Source of the DNA: Sulfuritalea sp.
GTDB taxonomy: Bacteria > Pseudomonadota > Gammaproteobacteria > Burkholderiales > Rhodocyclaceae
Direction of reading: 5' to 3'
DNA length: 61,134 nt
Assembly: GCA_016712985.1 (NCBI GenBank)
Contig: JADJQA010000033.1
Location: forward strand, 1-61,134
How positions within the stretch are numbered: position 1 is the stretch's first letter; each line of letters starts with the position of its first letter. The notes below the pieces were generated by a model. It saw nothing but the letters and a program-made list of their open reading frames with translations, was not told where the DNA came from and ran no database searches. Shown here in pieces: positions 12,396 to 21,128 of the stretch. The translations under genes and the position numbers were made by a program.

Positions 12396-14476
12396 TCAGA
12401 AGCTCACGCGCAGTGTCAGCCGCAGCGTCCGCGGCTCGGCCGGATGGGTGTGAATGTCGCTTACCGGCGCGGGCTCTGCGGCGAGTTGCGATTCGTACCA
12501 GTAGTCAATGTCGCTCACGTCGCTGTCGAAGACATTGAGGATGTCGAGACTCAGCTTCGTCTTCCTGTCGATGCGGTAAGCGCCCTGCAGATTGACGATG
12601 GTCGACGCTTCCGAGCGTACCGAGTTGTCCTCGATCAGTGCGCGCGGGCCAAAATATCGTAGACGCATCCCGCCGCTCCAGGTGCCCCCGTCGTCCCATG
12701 TGGCACCCAGCGAGAGTGTGCGTTCGATGGCGCCGGGGATGTAGGAACCGGGTACTGTCGCGTCGATTCGCCTGAAGCGGGCGCGCGACAGCGCGAGGTC
12801 GGCGTCCACAGTGATGGCGCGCGTCGGTGTCCAATAGTTGGCCCATTCGATGCCGGTGCGCCGACTTGGGAAGCTCGGTTCCGTGGTCCCGGCGTCGCCT
12901 ACAAACACCAGTTCGGAGCCCAGATCCAGTTGCCACAAGGCGAGGGATGTCTGCAGCTTGGGTACCAGGGCGCTGCGCAGGCCCAGTTCGTAACCCTTGG
13001 CACGCACCAGCGGGGTCGAGCCATCGACGGTGGCGCCGAAGTTGGCGGCATCGCGGAAATCCGGATTGACCCTGGCTGTCACGCCGCGCGCGTCATTGCT
13101 GTGAAAGCCGTAGCCGGCATTGGCGTAATACTCGGTCTTCGCCCACGGGCCAAAGATCAGGGCCAGCTTGGGGCTGAAAATGTGATCGCTGACCTCGCCC
13201 GAATTAACCGGGTTGTCGCTGTTGACCTTGAAGCGGTAGGCGTCGCCGCGCAGGCCGACGACACTGCGAAATTTTTCCAGCCATTGCACCTGCGCTTCGC
13301 CGTACAGCGAAACACTGGATTCCTTGACGCTATCCTCGCGCACCGTTGCCCAACGCTGGCGCTGGCTGGTGGTGTAGAGACCGATTGCGTCGATGTCGTC
13401 GATCCGCGATTGCAGGCCCAGCGTGAAATCGGCTGGGAGTCCCGCCAGTTTGTCGTACCAGGTACGGGCTAGGTTGAATCCATAGGTCTGGCGCGAGTCG
13501 GCCTGCTCGAACTGGTCGCCGGTCCCGGACTGCAGCCAAGGGTGCAGAAGGTAAAGTTCGACCATAGATTGAGTTTCGAGTCGATGAAGTAGGCATTGGC
13601 GCGGGTCCAGATTTGCGGCGTTCGCGCCGACCATTCGGCTGAAAGGCTGTAGCGCGACGTGCGACCGCCGTCCGTGGCGTCGAGGTTGCCGAAACGCGAG
13701 ATCAGGCCAAGATCGAGCGCGCGTTGCGGCACCTGGTCGGTGGATGCCCACTGGGCGCGGTAGGCCAAAGCGGCAAGCGACCACCCATTGTCGCGCGTGC
13801 CCTGGCTGTAGCGCAGCAGCGCGTTGAACTTTTCGATGCTTTCGGGCAGAACCCATGGACCGTTGTTCTCGGTCCATTCCACTGCGTACAGCAGATTGCC
13901 GTCCGCGTTGCCGATTGCGGCGGAACCGGCGACGAGGCCGCGCAGGTAGCCGTTCTCGCCGATGCTGGCTTGGGCGAAGGGCGCATCGAGCTTGCGGTAG
14001 TAGTCGATGCTGGCGGATCCCGCCGTGGCAAAGTCCCCGACCTCGGCGGCGTAGGGACCCTTGCGGTATTGCATGAACTCGACGAGTTCCGGTATCAGGA
14101 ACTGCAAATCGAGATAACCCTGGCCATGACCGTGGGTGCGTTGATTGATCGGCATGCCCATGACGCTGACCGCAAAGTCGGTGCCATGGTCGAGGTTGAA
14201 GCCGCGCAGGTAGTACTGGTTGGCCTTGCCGTCCCCGCTGTGCTGGGAAATGATCAGGCCGGGGATGACTTCGAGGACTTCCGCCGGCCGCAGCAAGGGG
14301 CGGTTCTCAAGCTGCCTGGCGGTGACGGTGCCCTCCGAGGCGCTGGCAGCTTCGCCGATCAGCCCCTCTGCATCGCCCGGCTTGACGACCACGGTTTCGA
14401 GGGTGGGCAGTCCGCCGGCCTGCGCGCAGCCAGCGAAAAGTGCTGATGCAAATATTACGAAAACAAGTTTTATCAT
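12396..14476 (-). CDS. TonB-dependent outer-membrane receptor, probably for nickel (one frameshift)
   Basis: The product has a signal peptide (MIKLVFVIFASALFAGCAQA), a plug domain (LLRPAEVLEVIPGLIISQHSG, YYLRGFNLDHGTDFAV, MPINQRTHGHGQGYLD) and a beta-barrel ending in the aromatic terminus LRLTLRVSF, typical of outer-membrane insertion. The reading frame breaks near 13535-13555: SNFTF continues one frame over as LHPWLQSGTGDQFEQADSRQTYG. A single-base error explains this and restores roughly 690 residues. It sits directly downstream of a NiCoT-like permease and next to nikR, so nickel (or a nickel chelate) is the likely substrate; this is inferred from context only. ATG 14476 is preferred to a TTG two codons earlier. 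Confidence 0.85.
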
Positions 14477-14493
14477 AATCAATCTCGAAAAAA

Positions 14494-15315
14494 TCAGTGC
14501 GTCGTGACGCTGGCCAGACGCGAACCACGCGCCAGCCAGGTGCCGACAGCAAAGCTCACGACCAGGCAGCCGATGACGCCGACGCCGACCAGCAGTTCCT
14601 TGCCTTCATACCACTGCGAGACATCGGCGCGCAGCCAGCGCGCCAAGCCGAAGGCAGCCACCGAGAAACTCATGGCGGCGACCATCAGGCCCATGACCCG
14701 CGAAGCGATGCGCGCGCGCTGATCGGCGCGGTTCAGCAGGCGGGCGATCCACAGGCCATTGGCGCCATCGGCCAGCAGCATGCCGGCAGTGAACGCCAGT
14801 CCGAGCGCCAGGCTGTGGGCCACGCCACCGTGTTGGGTGGCGGTGACGGCAAACAGCGCGGCCTGGCTCATGGTGTCGAAAGACAGCGCAAACAGCGAGC
14901 CCACGGCTGCAATCGCCAGCGGATGAGAGGTCGCCTGCAGGCGGCGCAGCAGCCCGGCCTTGATGCCGATGGTGGCCACCATGTCGCCGGCCGGTGCCAT
15001 CAGGACGGCCCGCAGGTTGAGGATGCCCAGCAGCGTCAGGAAGCCGATCGAAATCCATGTGCCCAGGTCTTCCATCCACGCCGGCACCTGCCAGGTTGTC
15101 GAAACCAGGCCGACACCGAGCGCAATCAGCATGACAATGGCGCCGTGACCGAGCGAGAACAGCGAGCCGCACCAACGCGCGCGGGCGGGGCAAAGGCGCA
15201 GGTTGTAGCGCGTCAGCCCGTCGATGGTGGCGAGGTGGTCGGCGTCGAGCCCATGCCTGGCGCCCAGGATGAAAACCAGGGCGAGGAGGGCAATCCAGTC
15301 GTTGGGAAGGTCCAT
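14494..15315 (-). CDS. NiCoT-like nickel/cobalt permease
   Basis: A 273-residue inner-membrane protein with about seven hydrophobic segments. It carries recognisable NiCoT family signatures: GARHGLDADHLATIDGLTR (the HX4DH metal motif), FSLGHGAIVM and FALSFDTMSQAALFA. These point to high-affinity Ni2+ (or Co2+) import. It is the first gene of a two-gene unit with the TonB receptor 17 bp downstream, adjacent to nikR and between two hydrogenase loci. The ATG at 15315 is preceded by an AAGG-type site. It is not as long as classical HoxN (about 350 residues), so it belongs to a short subgroup. Confidence 0.82.
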   Translation of the reverse strand: MDLPNDWIALLALVFILGARHGLDADHLATIDGLTRYNLRLCPARARWCGSLFSLGHGAIVMLIALGVGLVSTTWQVPAWMEDLGTWISIGFLTLLGILNLRAVLMAPAGDMVATIGIKAGLLRRLQATSHPLAIAAVGSLFALSFDTMSQAALFAVTATQHGGVAHSLALGLAFTAGMLLADGANGLWIARLLNRADQRARIASRVMGLMVAAMSFSVAAFGLARWLRADVSQWYEGKELLVGVGVIGCLVVSFAVGTWLARGSRLASVTTH

Positions 15316-15353
15316 GGGCCTTAAATCCGTGGAGTGAATGTGAACTTTACTGG

Positions 15354-15377
15354 ATACATCCTACCAGATCAATACAT
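15354..15377. promoter_or_regulatory. Direct repeat ATACAT-N12-ATACAT upstream of the nickel permease
   Basis: Two ATACAT copies, at 15354-15359 and 15372-15377, sit 18 bp apart about 40-60 bp upstream of the permease start. They could be a regulator site (NikR is the obvious candidate), but they do not match the E. coli GTATGA-N16-TCATAC dyad, so this is weak. Confidence 0.25.
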
Positions 15378-15566
15378 GCTGTCGCGCCGACCAACGGCTT
15401 GATTGCGGAGCATCCGGGCAACACTCGGTGGTTACCGAACAGCACCATGGCGGGCGGTATGTGCTATGGTCGCCGCCCCATGACTGCCCGCTCCGCTTCC
15501 CCGCAAATGCCTTCCAATTCCCTTTCCAGCTAAGACTTTCCGGGCAGGTTTCCCGATCGGTTCGAC

Positions 15567-18500
15567 TTGTCGGCACTGCTGCGTGGCCGGGCTTATGCCG
15601 CGGAGGGCCGTGCACGAGTCAAAAACGTCGAGCGGGCGCCAGGCGAGATCCATATCGAAGCGGAAGTTCAGGGCGCGCGCAAACGTCCGTACGAAGTCGA
15701 TCTCTGGCTCGAAGTGGATCACGCCGGAGCGATTGTCGACGTCGATAACGTCTGCATGTGCCCGATGCAGGAGAACTGCAAGCATGTGGTGGCGGCGATG
15801 TTGAGCCTGGGCGAGATCGCGGGTATTGGCGCCATTGCCGGACAGGAACCGGTGCCGACGGATGAACAGAGCTATCCTCAGCCCAGTCCCGCAACGCTTG
15901 ACTGGCTGGGTTCTCTCGACGAGACGGCGACGCAGCAGGCGCCGGCAGGCAGGTCGCAGGCGCGCCTGATGTACCTGTTGCGGTCCGGTAGTCCACCCAG
16001 CCTGAGCCTGGGCAAGAGCCGCCCCTTGAAGAAGGGCGGCTTTGGCAAGCCGGCGATCTACCGCCCGCAGCCCTATGACCTGGCCAGCTCGCGCAGTCAT
16101 CGGGATTTCATCCTTGACGAGGATATTTCGGTTCTGCGCCTGTTTCTTGCCCTGCAGGCCGGTGGAGGCTATTTTTACGATGAAGCCGTTGCCCTGAGCG
16201 GCGACACGGGCGCCCTGCTGCTGCGCCTGGCGCTGCATACGGGAAGGCTGTATCTCGACGGCCTTGACGAATTGCCGCTGGGGTCGGGCGCGCCCAGGGC
16301 GCTGAGGCTGTTGTGGTCGCACAATTCGGCCGGCCTGCAACAACTGGTTTGCGACCTGCCGGCATCCTCGCAGATGATCCCGACCTGGCCGCCGTATTAC
16401 CTGGACAACGCCGCCCATGTGGTCGGTGAATTGCAGTCGGACCTGTCCGCGCACCTGTTGCAGAGACTCATGACAGCGCCGCCGCTCAATGAAGCCGATG
16501 CGCCGATGGTGCGCCAGCAACTGGCGCAACTGGCGCATCAGCGGCAACTGGCGCTGCCGCTGCCCGATGCACCGGAGGCCGTGGCCGCGGGCAAGCCCAT
16601 GGCACGCCTGCTGCTAACCCAGGGACGCTTCCGTCACATCGCCCTGAGTCGCCTGCATGACGATCTGGCGCTCGCCGTGCTTTATTTCGACTATCCGCAT
16701 GGCCTTAGCGTGGTGGGTGCCGAGCGGCCCGCAGGTTTGATGCGGCAGCGGACGGGCGACAAGTGGCAGACGCTGCAACGCGACCTGACCGCGGAAAGCG
16801 AAGTCTGGCAACTGCTGCATGGCGTGGGGCTCCAGAGCTGGCAGCGCAGTCTGGGCAGCTACCAGCGCCTCGATGGCACCGAGGACGGCCTGATGCCCTT
16901 GCGCCATGATGCCGTCGGCTGGTTGTCCTTCCTCAACCAAGGGCTGCCCGCGCTTGAACAGCAAGGGGTCGCGGTGGTCTTTGCCGAGGATTTTCCGTAC
17001 TGCATCGCCCAGGCCGAAGACTGGTTCGTGGCGGTCGAGGAGTCGGTCGGCAACGACTGGTTCGATCTGGATCTTGGCGTGCGCTTGGCCGGCGAACGGG
17101 TGAGCCTGGTTCCTCCGCTGCTGCGCCTGTTGCGTGAGGAGCCCGACCTGCTCCGCGTGGTGCGCGGTCTTGACGACAGCCAGACATTTCCCGTGGCGCT
17201 TGACGCGCGGCGCATCCTGCCGGTGCCGGCGGGCCGCCTCAAGGCGTGGTTGCTGCCCTTGCTGGAACTTCTCGACGAAGATCGCCCGCGCGTGGCGCGC
17301 CACAACGCTGCGGCGCTGGCCGGCCTCGATGGCCTGCCGACACAATGGATCGGTGGCGAAGAGCTGCGCGCTCTGGGCCGGCGCCTGCGGGATTTTTCCG
17401 GCATGACCCATTGCGCGCCGGCGCCCGGATTCACGGCGACCCTGCGCCCCTATCAGCAGATCGGCCTGGACTGGTTGCAGTTCCTCCGTGAATACGGCCT
17501 GGCCGGAATCCTTGCCGATGACATGGGCCTGGGCAAGACCGTGCAGACGCTGGCCCACCTGCATCTCGAAAAGGCCTCGGGTCGTGCCGACCGCCCGAGC
17601 CTGGTGGTCGCCACCACCAGCCTGATGGCGAACTGGCGCGACGAGGCGGCGCAGTTCGCCCCCGGCCTCAAGGTGCTGATCCTGCATGGCAAGGATCGCG
17701 CCCGGCATTTCGACGAGATTGCGCAAGCCGATCTGGTACTCACGACCTATCCCTTGCTGGTGCGTGATCGCGAAACCCTGCTGGCGCAGGACTACCATCT
17801 GCTGGTGATGGACGAAGCCCAGTTCATCAAGAATCCCAAGGCGCAGTCGCACCAGGTGGCGCGTTCGCTGCGCGCGCGGCATCGGCTGTCGCTGACCGGC
17901 ACGCCGCTGGAGAATCATCTGGGCGAGCTCTGGGCGCAGTTCGATTTCCTGCTGCCGGGCCTGCTGGGCAATGCCAAGCGCTTTACCCAGGTGTTTCGCA
18001 CGCCGATCGAAAAGCTCGGCGACGACGAGATGCGCGTGCGCCTCGGCGAGCGGGTGCGGCCCTTCCTGCTGCGGCGAACCAAGGAACAGGTGCTGAAGGA
18101 CCTGCCGCCGCGAACCGAGATGGTGCGCTGGGTGGAGATCGAGGGCGGCCAGCGCGACTTGTATGAATCGCTGCGCGTGGCCTTCGACCGCAAGCTGCGG
18201 CTGGTGCTGACCGAGCAGGGCGTGGGCCGCAGCCAGATCATGATTTTCGACGCGCTGCTGAAATTGCGGCAGATCTGCTGCGATCCGCGTCTGGTAAAAC
18301 TGCCCGCCGCCGAAGCGCTGGTGAAAAAGGGCCATGCCCATTCGGCCAAGCTGGCGACCTTGATGGAAATGCTCGATGAATTGCTCGACGAAGGCCGCAA
18401 GGTGCTGCTGTTCTCCCAATTCACCTCGATGCTGGCGCTGATCGAACTGGAGCTTGAAAAGCGTGGCATGCGCTACGCCAGGCTTACCGGCCAGACCCGC

Positions 18501-18875
18501 GACCGCGAAACCCCCATCAGCGACTTTCAGCAAGGTCGTGTCCCGCTGTTCCTGATCAGCCTCAAGGCCGGCGGCACGGGCCTCAACCTGACCGCTGCCG
18601 ATACCGTGATCCATTACGATCCCTGGTGGAACCCGGCGGTGGAAGAGCAGGCCACGGCCCGCGCCCATCGCATCGGCCAGGACAAACCGGTGTTTGTCTA
18701 TAAGCTGATGACGCAGGGTACCGTGGAAGAGAAAATCCTCGCGCTGCAGAACCGCAAGCGCGGCCTGGCCGATCAGTTGCTGAAAAAGGGCGGCCCGGGT
18801 AAAGAGGAAGACGGAGGCGGCGGCCACCTGCTTACCGCCGACGACCTGGATGTGCTGTTTCAGCCGCTGGCCTGA
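15567..18875 (+). CDS. SWIM zinc-finger SNF2-family helicase
   Basis: A large (about 1100-residue) Swi2/Snf2-type DNA translocase of the HepA/RapA-like class. It has an N-terminal SWIM zinc finger (VCMCPMQENCKHVV, residues about 62-75), a long middle region, then the helicase core: Walker A ADDMGLGKTVQT near 650, DEAQFIKN, GTPLENHLGELW, and the C-terminal lobe with LFSQFTSM, KAGGTGLNLTAAD and ARAHRIGQ. The role is ATP-driven remodelling of protein-DNA complexes; targets are unknown. The start is uncertain. The frame is open from the TAA at 15531, TTG 15567 is the first usable codon, and an in-frame ATG at 15480 is separated by that TAA, so the real start may be upstream with a sequence error. 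Confidence 0.9.
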   Translation: MSALLRGRAYAAEGRARVKNVERAPGEIHIEAEVQGARKRPYEVDLWLEVDHAGAIVDVDNVCMCPMQENCKHVVAAMLSLGEIAGIGAIAGQEPVPTDEQSYPQPSPATLDWLGSLDETATQQAPAGRSQARLMYLLRSGSPPSLSLGKSRPLKKGGFGKPAIYRPQPYDLASSRSHRDFILDEDISVLRLFLALQAGGGYFYDEAVALSGDTGALLLRLALHTGRLYLDGLDELPLGSGAPRALRLLWSHNSAGLQQLVCDLPASSQMIPTWPPYYLDNAAHVVGELQSDLSAHLLQRLMTAPPLNEADAPMVRQQLAQLAHQRQLALPLPDAPEAVAAGKPMARLLLTQGRFRHIALSRLHDDLALAVLYFDYPHGLSVVGAERPAGLMRQRTGDKWQTLQRDLTAESEVWQLLHGVGLQSWQRSLGSYQRLDGTEDGLMPLRHDAVGWLSFLNQGLPALEQQGVAVVFAEDFPYCIAQAEDWFVAVEESVGNDWFDLDLGVRLAGERVSLVPPLLRLLREEPDLLRVVRGLDDSQTFPVALDARRILPVPAGRLKAWLLPLLELLDEDRPRVARHNAAALAGLDGLPTQWIGGEELRALGRRLRDFSGMTHCAPAPGFTATLRPYQQIGLDWLQFLREYGLAGILADDMGLGKTVQTLAHLHLEKASGRADRPSLVVATTSLMANWRDEAAQFAPGLKVLILHGKDRARHFDEIAQADLVLTTYPLLVRDRETLLAQDYHLLVMDEAQFIKNPKAQSHQVARSLRARHRLSLTGTPLENHLGELWAQFDFLLPGLLGNAKRFTQVFRTPIEKLGDDEMRVRLGERVRPFLLRRTKEQVLKDLPPRTEMVRWVEIEGGQRDLYESLRVAFDRKLRLVLTEQGVGRSQIMIFDALLKLRQICCDPRLVKLPAAEALVKKGHAHSAKLATLMEMLDELLDEGRKVLLFSQFTSMLALIELELEKRGMRYARLTGQTRDRETPISDFQQGRVPLFLISLKAGGTGLNLTAADTVIHYDPWWNPAVEEQATARAHRIGQDKPVFVYKLMTQGTVEEKILALQNRKRGLADQLLKKGGPGKEEDGGGGHLLTADDLDVLFQPLA

Positions 18876-18891
18876 GAAAGCACTATTAACG

Positions 18892-19033
18892 TGAAATGAC
18901 TCTTTTGGGGGGGGGGGGGGAATTTGGGGGGGGGGGGGGGGGGGGTGAGAGACCCCCCCCGGGGGGGGGGGGGGGGGGGGGGGGGGTTTTTTTTTTGGCT
19001 TCGCGTGTTGGGGGGGGGGGGGGGGGGGGTTCA
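18892..19033 (+). repeat. MITE-like element copy B, obscured by G homopolymers
   Basis: The edges match copy C (37633-37746): ttaacgtgaaatgac at the left, then cttcgcgtgtt and ttcatcatcaggggtgccg at the right, the latter also matching copy A. The interior is replaced by runs of G (up to about 25) with short non-G islands, which is not plausible natural sequence and looks like failed consensus calling. I interpret the whole as a third copy of the element. No gene is seen between 18876 and 19072. Confidence 0.55.
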
Positions 19034-19072
19034 TCATCAGGGGTGCCGCGCCATTACGGCACGCAAGTTGCC

Positions 19073-19726
19073 TTACCGCACCGGCGCCAGGCCCCACTCC
19101 GCCACGCCCTCGGGCAACCGCAGCGCGTCGTATCCCTTCTTGCGCAGCAACTCCACCGCGTCACGCGCCATCAGGCAGTAAGGCCCGCGACAATAGGCGA
19201 CGACCGTCTTGCCCCTGGGCAGTTCGGAGAGTCGCTGCTTCAGTTCGTCGAGCGGAATCGAGCGGGCAAAGGGCAGGTGAGCGGCAAGAAACTCATCGGC
19301 GGGTCTCACGTCCAGAACGACCGCATCGCCCTTGCGCGCCATTCTGACCAGGCTGTCCCGATCCTGCGGCGCCAGTTCACGCGGATGGCTGACCATCTGC
19401 TCGATGACCATGCGCAGTTCGACCAGCCTGTCCTCAGCGAGCGAGCGGATCGTCACCCAGAAATCGGCCACATCCCGGTTGGCTATCCGGTAGATCACGT
19501 ACTTGCCCTGCTTCTCGGTCTCGACCAGGTGCGCGGCACGCAGTTCGCGCAGATGCGCGCTGGCCAGCTTCATGCTGATGGCCGCTTCGCGCGCCAGCGT
19601 TTCAACGGATTTTTCGCCCTGACATAGCAGTTCGATCAGCTCCAGACGCTTCGGGCTGGATGCGGCCTTGCCGATACGGGCCACCTGTTCGTAGAGCAGG
19701 TCCTTGATGTGTCGCGGATGGTTCAT
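19073..19726 (-). CDS. ArsR-family regulator fused to a rhodanese domain
   Basis: The 217-residue product joins an ArsR-type winged helix (GKAASSPKRLELIELLCQG, SAHLRELRAAHLVETEKQG) to a C-terminal rhodanese domain whose catalytic cysteine is in AYCRGPYCLMARDA. Such regulators are thought to sense reactive or persulfide sulfur and derepress sulfur-handling genes. ATG 19726 (MNHPRHIKD) is preferred to a TTG 36 bp earlier. It is divergent from the DsrE-like gene, and a TCTAAC-GGTT-GTTAGA palindrome lies between them, a likely operator. The sensing role is inferred from family and neighbours. Confidence 0.88.
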   Translation of the reverse strand: MNHPRHIKDLLYEQVARIGKAASSPKRLELIELLCQGEKSVETLAREAAISMKLASAHLRELRAAHLVETEKQGKYVIYRIANRDVADFWVTIRSLAEDRLVELRMVIEQMVSHPRELAPQDRDSLVRMARKGDAVVLDVRPADEFLAAHLPFARSIPLDELKQRLSELPRGKTVVAYCRGPYCLMARDAVELLRKKGYDALRLPEGVAEWGLAPVR

Positions 19727-19810
19727 GACGCTCAATCTAGTGTCAGGCCGATCATCTGTCAAATCTGGCTTGGTTGTCTTGACAAGGGCCTCGCATCTGG
19801 ACTAGATTAG

Positions 19811-19826
19811 TCTAACGGTTGTTAGA
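19811..19826. promoter_or_regulatory. Palindromic operator candidate between divergent sulfur genes
   Basis: TCTAAC-GGTT-GTTAGA is a perfect 6-bp inverted repeat with a 4-bp spacer, 85 bp upstream of the ArsR-rhodanese start and on the side facing the DsrE-like gene. ArsR proteins bind AT-rich dyads of this size in their own promoters, so autoregulation is likely but unproven. Confidence 0.5.
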
Positions 19827-19835
19827 TTGTCAAGG

Positions 19836-19997
19836 GCGGGGGCGGGCGGCGCGGGGGGGAGGGGAGGAGGGGGCCGAAGCAGGGGCCCGCCGGCCGCCGG
19901 CCGCCGCGGCGACCCGGAGCGGGGCGCCAGGAATCAGGACAAGGTGCGCAAGGAATTCGAAGCATTGAAATCAAGCATCAAGACCGGAGGCAAATGA
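19836..19997 (+). pseudogene. C-terminal remnant of an unread gene in a G-rich low-quality stretch
   Basis: From 19932 to the TGA at 19995-19997 the frame encodes NQDKVRKEFEALKSSIKTGG-K, with coding-like codons, and it stops one base before the ATG of the DsrE-like gene, as in a tight operon. Upstream, 19836-19925 is almost pure G/C with homopolymer runs and gives no sensible protein. I think a small gene lies here and most of it was lost to bad consensus. I cannot name the family from 21 residues. Confidence 0.4.
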
Positions 19998-19998
19998 A

Positions 19999-20349
19999 AT
20001 GGCGAAGCATCTGTTCATTCTCAACGACCCGCCCTATGGCACCGAACGCAGCTACAACGCCGTGCGTCTGGCGCGTGCCTTGCTGAACGTCGGCGAGGAA
20101 GTGCGCGTGTTCCTGATGGGCGACGCCGCCGCCTGCGCGAAGGCGCACCAGAAGGTGCCGCAGGGCTACTACAACCTCGGCGACATGCTCGGCACGGTGG
20201 CGCGCCGCAACGGCGAGATCTCCGTTTGCGGTACCTGCATGGACGCGCGCGGCATGGCCGAGGAGCGACTGATCGATGGCGCGAAACGCGGCACCATGGA
20301 CATCCTGACAGAATGGACGCAGTGGGCGGACAAGGTGCTGATCTTCTGA
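19999..20349 (+). CDS. DsrE/DsrF-like family protein
   Basis: A 116-residue single-domain protein of the DsrE/YchN-like fold (KHLFILNDPPYGTERSYNAV at the start, EEVRVFLMGDAAACA, then VCGTCMDARGM). The Cys-x2-Cys in VCGTCMDARG is the probable sulfur-carrying site; related proteins relay persulfide sulfur or act in sulfur oxidation. The start is preceded by a good ggaggc site. It is divergent from an ArsR-rhodanese regulator and probably under its control. The exact substrate is unknown. Confidence 0.85.
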   Translation: MAKHLFILNDPPYGTERSYNAVRLARALLNVGEEVRVFLMGDAAACAKAHQKVPQGYYNLGDMLGTVARRNGEISVCGTCMDARGMAEERLIDGAKRGTMDILTEWTQWADKVLIF

Positions 20350-20434
20350 TGGGCAAAACCCCGGCTGTCCTCGGCTTGTTGCGGGCGAGCAGACCCGTAG
20401 TGATTCCGCCGCGCACATTACTTCGTTCGCCCCG

Positions 20435-20917
20435 ATGTTCCGAATCGCCCTGTCCCTGCTGGCTCTTGTGACCACCGCCAGCCAGGCGCAGGTCACACTG
20501 GAGTGCAACGCCGCTAAGCGGAGAACAGGTCAGCGCCTTCTATATCGCGCGCGGATTTTCCGCGACGGCGCATTGCATCGTATGCGCAAGCCTGCGTGCT
20601 GTCGTTCGAGTTTCGCAATGCAGATCGGGCAACCCTGCGTTTTCGCCTTGCCGAGTGGCAAACCGGGGATGGCATCGGCTTCCAGCCGCTCGCCGATTGG
20701 GATGCGACATGGGACAGGCAAAGGCATACCCCTCGCCGCGTAAAAGCGTTCCGCTGGTCGCAGTTTCCAGCCGTGCAGGAATTCGAGGCCGGCGACTGGA
20801 TAATGGGCATGGCGGTGTTGCCCCGGCGTCCGTCCGGCAAGTTCAGCCGCCCGCTACCATGACGCCAAGGGGCAACATGAAATCATTCTCGATCCGCTTT
20901 CCTGCCCCCATGACTGA
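20435..20917 (+). pseudogene. Secreted protein of unknown function, broken by several frameshifts
   Basis: A coherent protein can be followed across all three frames. It starts with a signal peptide (MFRIALSLLALVTTASQAQV), then GEQVSAFYIARGFSATA, YAQACVLSFEFRNADRATLR, FRLAEWQTGDGIGFQPLADW, AFRWSQFPAVQEFEAGDW, and ends YHDAKGQHEIILDPLSCPHD at the TGA 20915-20917. At least four indels are needed. Codon use stays coding-like throughout, so sequencing error is more likely than decay. The intact product would be about 160 residues and exported. I do not recognise the family. Confidence 0.6.
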
Positions 20918-21128
20918 GCGCCGCCGCTTTCTCGCCGCGCTTCGTGCCGGCGCCGGCGGTTCCGGTCTGTTGACCGGATCGGGCGTGGCGCCTGGTCGGT
21001 CAGGCCGCCGGCGGCGCTGCGCGCCGTCGGCGGCGCGAATTGACGATCCGGCCATCGTCGCCCAGCTCAGGGAATTACTCGTCGCGAGGAGCCGTCCCCG
21101 CGTATCGCGAGACAGAACCGGGGAGCAC
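20910..21128 (+). CDS. Small ORF with an arginine-rich start, uncertain
   Basis: ATG 20910 opens MTERRRFLAALRAGAGG, which resembles a twin-arginine-like or membrane-targeting start, and later DDPAIVAQLRELLVAR. The middle (GRSGRRRRCAPSAAR) looks frameshifted. It overlaps the end of the preceding broken gene by eight bases and runs in frame up to the ATG of the trans-sulfuration gene, so it is either a separate small gene of about 70 residues or part of a damaged stretch. No function can be assigned. Confidence 0.3.

Noticed and set aside
15316..15480. A classical NikR operator (GTATGA-N16-TCATAC) before the nickel permease
   Set aside because: No such dyad is present; only a weak ATACAT direct repeat was found and is reported with low confidence.
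16614..19097. 827-codon minus-strand frame over the SNF2 helicase
   Set aside because: Antisense shadow; its first part is poly-proline read from the G homopolymer block.
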